A stretch of DNA of 10,584 nt from Clostridia bacterium (GTDB lineage Bacteria; Bacillota_E; SLMV01; PUMD01). Shown one piece after another: positions 6,100-10,584 of the stretch. The translations under genes were made by a program, and so were the position numbers. The stretch covers positions 1 to 10,584 of the forward strand of contig PWUB01000146.1 in assembly GCA_003563755.1 (NCBI GenBank), read 5' to 3'. Below the pieces are notes generated by a model. That model saw only the letters and a program-made list of their open reading frames with translations. It ran no database searches and had not been told where the DNA came from. Positions within the stretch are counted from its first letter, which is position 1; every line of letters starts with the position of its first letter.

Positions 6100-7301
6100 C
6101 CTCTCCTCCCCGGCCATCGCTTCACATACCCCAGCATTCTCTTCCATAAAGACGCCTCATCGACGGAGACCCTCACCGAGAGCATGTCCTCCAGGATGTC
6201 GTCAACGGCCCGCTGCAGGCCGCCCTCATTGCTCCCCAGCACCAGGGGCCTGCCAGCACCCACCGCCTCGACGGCGGCACCCTGGCGGTCGGGAATCCGG
6301 GTCACCGCCTGCAGACCGAGGAATCCCTCCACATCCCTGCAGGTGACGGGTGCCCCCTCGTAGTGACGGTTCACGGCCAGACGCACCTTTTCCGGCAGAT
6401 CCGCCGAGAGCTCGGCCATGGTGTTCAGGGCCGTCTTCAACCTCCGCGCCGCCGCCGCATCCAGGGTGACCGGTGCCAGGACGTAGCTCGCCTCCTCCAG
6501 GACGCGGTAGCTCATCTCGGAGGCCGGATCTCCGGGGGTGTCGATCACGACCAGGTCATAGATCCTCTGGCAGGAGCGGACCACCGGGGCCAGACGCTCC
6601 CAGGGGGCCAGCTCCACCAGCTCAGGCCGCCCCGGGGCCGGCAGTACCGAGATCCCCGAGGGCCGGTATACGGCAGCGAAGTCCCGCAGGAGGTCTCCCG
6701 TCACGTCCTCGCCGTAGGCGGCCAGGTCCACCACCGTGGGTTCCTCCGTCAGGTCCAGGTGCAGGGCCACATCTCCCCCCCCGATGTCCAGGTCCACGAT
6801 CACCGTCTCCAGGCCCAGGGCGGCCTTCGCCCGGACGGCCAGGTTCACCGCCAGGGTGGTCCTGCCCACCCCTCCCTTGGGACTGAACAGCACCAGGGTC
6901 TGCCGCCCGACTGCGGGCAGACCTCCCCGCTCGATCTCCTTAGGCTGTTCCTCTGCAGCGCCGGTTCGGGAGGGTCCGTCACCGCCGATCCATTCGGCCA
7001 GGGAGATCACCACCGCCCCCCGGTTCTGCCATCGCTCAGCCGAGTCGCCGTCGGGCACCAGCAGCACCGTCACGGAGAAGGCCGACCCCGCCGACAGGAA
7101 CTCCTCGACAGAGGCATCCTCCTCACCGGCGACATCGATGACCAGGATCTCCTCTGCCACCTCGGGGGAAAGCCCGGGACGGAGCCGGGACAGGACGCGC
7201 CCGACCTCCATCGATCCGCTGCCCTGCAGCTTCCCCACCAGGGCGAAATCCGACGAAACTACAGTGCAGAGAGAACCGCCCTTTGAATGGACCTCACTCA
7301 T
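6096..7301 (-). CDS. TadZ/CpaE-like pilus localisation ATPase (MinD/ParA family)
   Basis: This encodes 401 residues. The N-terminal 100 residues resemble the degenerate receiver-like domain of CpaE/TadZ (for example EILVIDVAGEED near 51-62). A short linker leads to a MinD/ParA-type ATPase domain: P-loop SPKGGVGRTTLAVNL (140-154), VIVDLDIGGGDVALHLDL (167-184) and Walker B DLVVIDTPGDP (249-259). The deviant Walker A signature lysine (Lys142) is kept, but the second lysine is Arg147 (codon AGG), which normally weakens or abolishes hydrolysis. TadZ proteins bind the membrane or pole and place the Tad machine. The ATG at 7301 overlaps the cpaB stop by 8 bases and has GGGGGAGGG about 7 bases upstream. 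An in-frame start at 7355 would lie inside cpaB. Confidence 0.88.
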   Translation of the reverse strand: MSEVHSKGGSLCTVVSSDFALVGKLQGSGSMEVGRVLSRLRPGLSPEVAEEILVIDVAGEEDASVEEFLSAGSAFSVTVLLVPDGDSAERWQNRGAVVISLAEWIGGDGPSRTGAAEEQPKEIERGGLPAVGRQTLVLFSPKGGVGRTTLAVNLAVRAKAALGLETVIVDLDIGGGDVALHLDLTEEPTVVDLAAYGEDVTGDLLRDFAAVYRPSGISVLPAPGRPELVELAPWERLAPVVRSCQRIYDLVVIDTPGDPASEMSYRVLEEASYVLAPVTLDAAAARRLKTALNTMAELSADLPEKVRLAVNRHYEGAPVTCRDVEGFLGLQAVTRIPDRQGAAVEAVGAGRPLVLGSNEGGLQRAVDDILEDMLSVRVSVDEASLWKRMLGYVKRWPGRRG

Positions 7302-8010
7302 CGTCCAGCCCTCCCCCTTCCTCACCGAACAGGTTGTATCCGGTGGCTCCCTCACCGGCCCCGTGCGGGCTCGGATGATAGGGGCTGATGGTCAGAAACA
7401 ACTCTCCCGTGGACATGGCGTAGGTGAGAACCTCCGCCTGGCGGGGCGTCACCGCCAGCACTGCCGCCGACGGCGAATCTGGCGAACCTGGACGCCACGG
7501 TGAGCCGGAGCTGTCGCGCACGTCCAGGACCCGCACCCCGGCCAGTAGGAGCCGTCCCGATGCCGGTCCGTGAATCGAGCTCTCGCGAAAATGCACCAGG
7601 TCGACCAGGTGGCCGGGGGCTACGGTCCCCCCGGCCGCCCTCGCCGGTGGGCAGGGTACGGCCATGGCCCGCTGATCAGGCTGCAGCTGCCAGGGCATCC
7701 CCGCCGCCTGCGTCCCCGGGTTCACCAGGATCCCCGATAGAATCTGCTCGCCGCTGAGGATCTCCCGGGTGGCATACTGTCCTCTGATGAGGTCCGGATC
7801 GGGGAGGCTCAGGGGATGAACCCCGGCGCCCGGGATCCTCTCCACCGTCAGCATGCCCTCATCGATCCGTGTGAAGGCCGGAATGTGCTGGGTCGCCACC
7901 ACGACCGGCTGTTCGGCCGCGCCGGCGGAAAGGTACAGGTAGGAGGCGGCGGCGACCACCGCCCCAACTACGACGCTCATGATCAGGTATCGTCGCGAAA
8001 CCCACACCAA
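7294..8010 (-). CDS. cpaB: CpaB/RcpC-like pilus assembly protein with SAF domain
   Basis: This encodes 238 residues and is the first gene of the tad operon. One N-terminal membrane anchor (about 8-28, LIMSVVVGAVVAAASYLYL) is followed by an SAF domain (about 35-100) with VVVATQHIPAFTRIDEGML and YATREILSGEQILSGIL. It ends with an RcpC-like C-terminal part reading AMAVPCPPARAAGGTVAPGH then LVDLVHFRES, the counterpart of the family's 'V(P)...VGGxVxPGDxVDV' pattern. In diderms CpaB/RcpC works with the secretin. In monoderms it is kept without one, presumably acting outside the membrane near the pilus exit. The start is TTG at 8010 or GTG at 8007, with GGAGGTG 6-9 bases upstream. No ATG is better placed, since the one overlapping the ribosome site is out of frame. 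Confidence 0.9.
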   Translation of the reverse strand: MVWVSRRYLIMSVVVGAVVAAASYLYLSAGAAEQPVVVATQHIPAFTRIDEGMLTVERIPGAGVHPLSLPDPDLIRGQYATREILSGEQILSGILVNPGTQAAGMPWQLQPDQRAMAVPCPPARAAGGTVAPGHLVDLVHFRESSIHGPASGRLLLAGVRVLDVRDSSGSPWRPGSPDSPSAAVLAVTPRQAEVLTYAMSTGELFLTISPYHPSPHGAGEGATGYNLFGEEGGGLDDE

Positions 8011-8027
8011 ACATCACCTCCTACCAG

Positions 8028-8057
8028 AATATGCCATACCGGAGAGGCAACTGTCAA
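8028..8057 (-). promoter_or_regulatory. Candidate sigma-A promoter for the tad operon
   Basis: On the minus strand a perfect -35 box TTGACA (8057-8052) is followed after 18 bases by CATATT (8033-8028), a 4/6 match to TATAAT. Predicted transcription would begin near 8021, at the cpaB ribosome site, leaving an unusually short leader of about a dozen bases. The -35 box is convincing. The short leader and weak -10 keep confidence moderate. Confidence 0.4.
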
Positions 8058-8216
8058 TAGATGGGAATGAACTCGAAGGAATCTCCCACGGCGAGAGCAG
8101 CTAACGCACTGGTCTGGCATCAACGGCAGAAGCGAAGGCGAACAGATACCGCCACCGGGTGACATCTGGAGGAGTGCACCGTGTAGGGCTCTTGCCTTCC
8201 TGCGAAAATGCGAATG

Positions 8217-8228
8217 GCCCACGTGGGC
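8217..8228. promoter_or_regulatory. 12-bp perfect palindrome, candidate operator
   Basis: GCCCACGTGGGC is a perfect palindrome about 205 bases upstream of the cpaB start and 120 bases before the second 21-bp repeat. A small hairpin (CACTGC, 4-base loop, GCAGTG) follows at 8251-8266. Position between divergent genes suggests a regulator site, but nothing ties it to a known family. Confidence 0.25.
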
Positions 8229-8347
8229 AGATGAACGTCCATGCTGAAGGCACTGCGTTGGCAGTGACCGCGGCTGACCCCGCAGTTGCCGGTGCATACT
8301 GAACCGTCTGGTCTGGTGCACAGAATCTATCTCACGGGGGATTCCAT

Positions 8348-8368
8348 GAGGAAGGTGGCGAATACCAG
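8348..8368 (+). repeat. 21-bp direct repeat, copy 2
   Basis: This is identical to 138-158 over all 21 bases and in the same orientation, 8.2 kb to the right. It begins at the last base of an ATG (8346-8348) preceded by GGGGGATT, so it encodes RKVANTS right after that methionine. A match of this length by chance within 10.6 kb is very unlikely. No third copy was found by eye on either strand. Confidence 0.9.
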
Positions 8369-8680
8369 TGCCGGTAACTCAGCAATGCAGCTTCTGCCAC
8401 TGTCTCTGACTGACGGGAGGCCTTCTGCAGGGGTGGACATTCTCAGCAGAACCATGGACGACCTTTATCGGAACGGGTGGTCGAGCTCACCCCAATGCCC
8501 AGACAACCTCAGCGGGATGCCCGGAGCATTGAAGCAGCACTTACCCCACTGGGTAGCGCGGGGCCCGTTCAGCAGAGAACAGTGTAGAGACGGCTCACCG
8601 AGTGCCAGGTGCCTGCATGGCATCACCGAACCGAAGCGCGACGGTACGCGATCGCCACTCACGATCAAGGAGGCAACGAC

Positions 8681-9682
8681 ATGCATCAAGATCTCATCAG
8701 CATGCTGCTGTGTCCTCACTGCATGAGCGATCTCCGCTGGGACGTAGGAAAGCGGGATGACGAGAGCACCATCCTGGAGGCTGACGCAGACTGCCCGACC
8801 TGCGGCGCAACCTACCAGGTACGCGAGGGGATAGGTGCCTTTCTGACACCCGACCTCGGGCGAACAGACCTGTGGGAGGAATCATACGGCCATCTGGCGC
8901 AGTTCCTCAACGCGAACCATGAAATACGAGCCCAGCTCATTGACAGTTCGTTAGATGAGCTTGACCCCGTCGACCGCTTCCTAAGATCTGAGTACCTGGA
9001 GGAACGGGGTGACTTCGCCGGAGCCGAAAGGGCTCGCCGCGGAACCGGCCGGCACCTCTACACCCCCGAGATGAACGCCGTCATGGATGCGTGCACTGCC
9101 CGCCTGACAGAGCTGATACCCGGTGACGCCTCCCCTGTTGTCGACGTGGCGAGCGGGCGAGGAACCATGATTGAGCCCATGGTCGAAAGGGGGCTTTCGC
9201 TCATAGTGTCCACCGACTACAGCCTTCGGGTCCTGCGGCGGAGCCGCCGTCGGTTGCAACACGATGGTGTAGACGGTACTGTCTCTCACCTGGTCGTAGA
9301 TGCCAGAAAGACGCCATTTCGAGATAGGTCTATACCCACCCTGGTATCTCACATGGGTATAGCGAACATATTGGACGGTGCCGGCGAGGCCCTGGCGGAG
9401 CTGAGGCGAGTCTGCCGCGGCAGCTTTCTCTTCACCCACATGTTCTGCCAGCCGGACGACCCCGATCACGCACCCATACTCCGAAAGAGCGGTCACCCAC
9501 TGGCGTTTCTGGACGAGGGTCTAAAGGCCCTGTGCAGGGCGGGATGGGACGTGGAGGTCATTGTCAAGGAAAGGGTCCCGATAAGGCCGACACCCTCCAG
9601 CACACTCGCACCTGATATGACCATCGATGCCTTTCCTCTCACTGAAACTGAGTTTGACTTCGCCCTCCTGCGGGCCCGGTAG
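8681..9682 (+). CDS. Class I SAM-dependent methyltransferase with N-terminal zinc ribbon
   Basis: This encodes 333 residues. An N-terminal Trm112/zinc-ribbon-like module has two CxxC pairs (Cys11/Cys14 in LLCPHC and Cys38/Cys41 in DCPTCGATYQVREGI). This arrangement is common at the front of small-molecule or tRNA methyltransferases (RlmA-, YcgJ-like). A helical linker (60-150) follows, then a class I SAM fold: motif I VVDVASGRGTM (153-163), acidic loop STDYS (177-181), VVDARKTPF (205-213) and a later strand FLFTHMF. The ATG at 8681 has a perfect AAGGAGG 7 bases upstream; the extended start at 8609 has none. The gene is monocistronic and divergent from the tad operon. The substrate is unknown. 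A role in pilin modification or in a small metabolite pathway would be speculation. Confidence 0.88.
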   Translation: MHQDLISMLLCPHCMSDLRWDVGKRDDESTILEADADCPTCGATYQVREGIGAFLTPDLGRTDLWEESYGHLAQFLNANHEIRAQLIDSSLDELDPVDRFLRSEYLEERGDFAGAERARRGTGRHLYTPEMNAVMDACTARLTELIPGDASPVVDVASGRGTMIEPMVERGLSLIVSTDYSLRVLRRSRRRLQHDGVDGTVSHLVVDARKTPFRDRSIPTLVSHMGIANILDGAGEALAELRRVCRGSFLFTHMFCQPDDPDHAPILRKSGHPLAFLDEGLKALCRAGWDVEVIVKERVPIRPTPSSTLAPDMTIDAFPLTETEFDFALLRAR

Positions 9683-10455
9683 CCGCGTCGATGTCCGACG
9701 GGATGCACAGCACTGCAGCTGAAGACGGTGAAGATGGGGTTCATGCAAAGAGAAGGGAAAAATGGCAACATTGATCCTCGGCGCAGGGGTGCTGGGAAGC
9801 CCTGCACGAAGCGGGCGAGGATGTAACCATCCCTGCGCGGGGTGCGAGATTCGATCAGACACCGGAGAGCACGGCACCGCCCCGGAAGAGTCCGCTTTGC
9901 TGGAGCGCACACTTCGCGGCCTGAGCGAGCAAATGCGCGAGCGTAGGGAGAGTGCAGTCGGTGTCTCAATCTGTTACATTACTCCATCCTCAGGCACATG
10001 ATCATGCCCCTTCGGCGACTCCGGCCAGTCAACTACGTATTGGCCCGTGAGTGTGCCCTGAGCTCCTCACTGTCCTGGCCCGGCGGTCGCTATTGTCCTT
10101 GCATCATCCACTGGAGGGCGGCGTTGTCGAGGTGCGAACGTTGGTGAGGCCACATGGAGCCGCAGATGGTCCCTGGCACCCAGAATACAGCAGGGCACCG
10201 GGCGACCACACGCCCGATGGCCCGATACCTCTATCCTGCTGTCATGCAACGAACGGAAAAGTGCCCTGCACGCGCTTTCTCACAGTGTACACCCCTGTTC
10301 TCCCGGTGGAAGCGTAGGTCCACAGGGCCCCAGAATGGCGGCAGCCCTCACCATGATGACCGCCGGTAGGGCAAACGGGCCACACACCCTCAACTGGAAG
10401 GGCCCACATCGCTGGACATCTGGGCACCGGGATCTTCGTCCCGGCAATCACGGCA
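9683..10455. other. Gene-poor stretch with decayed DNA
   Basis: No intact gene is seen. A reductase remnant occupies about 9762-9924 and is listed separately. A short CGTCG/CGACG hairpin (9686-9700) lies right after the methyltransferase stop but has no T tract. Frames between 9925 and 10455 are short, overlap each other on both strands, and show no recognisable motif or codon bias. Confidence 0.5.
9762..9924 (+). pseudogene. Frameshifted remnant of a ketopantoate-reductase-like gene
   Basis: ATG at 9762, preceded by GAAGGGA, begins MATLILGAGVLGS, a Rossmann GxGxxG dinucleotide-binding start. At about 9800 the reading continues in the next frame (+1) as LHEAGEDVTIPARGARFDQT, ending at a TGA at 9922-9924. 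Joined, the two pieces match the opening of ApbA/PanE-type reductases, which read roughly ILGAGxxGSxYAxxLxEAGxDVTLLARGxR. About five residues at the junction have been lost with the frameshift, and the rest of the roughly 300-residue protein is missing. It is a dead fragment. Specific family membership is recalled, not searched. Confidence 0.68.
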
Positions 10456-10584
10456 TCATGCGCCTTTCGATCCGGCGATCAGCCCCGTTATCAGCCGCCT
10501 GCTGTGACCGGGCAGAAAACTGTTGCAAAACTCCCAGAGCCTCCACGAGCTTCGCAGGAGTCCCGGGTCCCTTTCTCTCACAGG
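10456..10584 (-). CDS. Possible C-terminal end of a minus-strand gene entering at the right edge
   Basis: One minus-strand frame is open from the window edge for 42 codons and ends at TGA (10458-10456). It reads LLRSSWRLWEFCNSFLPGHS then RRLITGLIAGSKGA, with a natural-looking mix of hydrophobic and basic residues and a basic C-terminus. A second minus-strand frame is also open here, so the call is weak. I do not recognise the family. A truncated membrane-protein start is the alternative reading (a GTG lies at 10581). Confidence 0.25.
   Translation of the reverse strand, partial: PVRERDPGLLRSSWRLWEFCNSFLPGHSRRLITGLIAGSKGA

Larger units (their letters stand above)
8058..8680. other. Intergenic region between the divergent tad operon and methyltransferase gene
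   Basis: No gene family is recognisable. The stretch contains the upstream side of the tad promoter, a 12-base palindrome (8217-8228), a small hairpin (8251-8266) and repeat copy 2. A + strand frame from ATG 8346 (GGGGGATT just upstream) runs 126 codons to 8726 and overlaps the methyltransferase start. Its composition is unbiased and no motif is seen, so it is not called as a gene, but its first residues MRKVANTS fall in the repeat. Confidence 0.5.

Noticed and set aside
4840..6363. 507-codon + strand open frame opposite tadA and tadZ
   Set aside because: It is the antisense shadow of genes with clear ATPase motifs. Its translation is rich in His, Pro, Gln and Gly with no fold-like pattern, as expected opposite high-GC3 genes.
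8286..8726. 146-codon + strand ORF upstream of the methyltransferase
   Set aside because: It overlaps the well-supported methyltransferase start by 46 bases and has no motif or codon bias; it is kept only as part of the repeat finding.
1..10584. CRISPR array, tRNA or rRNA genes
   Set aside because: No regularly spaced repeats, no tRNA-like cloverleaf and no rRNA-like stretch were seen on either strand by eye.

Overview
The window is GC-rich and looks like a chromosome segment of a monoderm, high-GC bacterium. A deep-branching Firmicutes or actinobacterial relative is possible, but the lineage cannot be fixed from the sequence. The evidence is strong Shine-Dalgarno sites (AAGGAGG, GGGAGGAG, GGAGGTG), a TTG/GTG start on the first pilus gene, and a tad pilus operon with no outer-membrane secretin or pilotin gene.

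Left edge (1-1399, + strand). A truncated ISL3-family transposase fragment runs to about base 120. A short gene-free leader follows, with one copy of a 21-bp repeat and an 18-bp inverted repeat. After it comes a complete aldo/keto reductase (347-1399). Bases 1400 to about 2011 hold no convincing gene.

Centre (about 8010 down to 2323, - strand). This is a compact tad/Flp pilus operon, read right to left: cpaB-like, tadZ/cpaE-like, tadA/cpaF, tadB, tadC, flp pilin, tadE-like pseudopilin, and a short tadG-like protein. The first five genes overlap or nearly touch (8-nt overlap, two GTGA overlaps, 1-nt gap), which implies translational coupling. Longer gaps occur only around flp, and a large GC-rich hairpin lies just after flp. 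The CpaF ATPase drives the TadB/TadC membrane platform. The TadZ-like protein would place the machine at its cell site. CpaB is a membrane-anchored assembly factor. Flp is the main pilin, and the TadE/TadG-like proteins are minor components. No prepilin peptidase (TadV) is in the window, although Flp and TadE both carry its cleavage motif. A 103-codon ORF abuts tadG through TGATG and may be an eighth downstream gene or a chance reading frame.

Right (8011-10584, + strand). The space between the divergent genes holds a candidate tad promoter, two palindromes and a second copy of the 21-bp repeat. Next is a SAM-dependent methyltransferase with an N-terminal zinc ribbon (8681-9682). After it lies a frameshifted remnant of a ketopantoate-reductase-like gene (about 9762-9924), then apparently decayed DNA. 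The tail of a minus-strand gene may enter at the right edge.

The most notable structural signal is the 21-bp perfect direct repeat (138-158 and 8348-8368). It brackets the aldo/keto reductase plus the whole tad operon and is read in the same frame (RKVANTS) in both copies. Together with the transposase and reductase remnants at the edges, this suggests a pilus island sitting in rearranged DNA.
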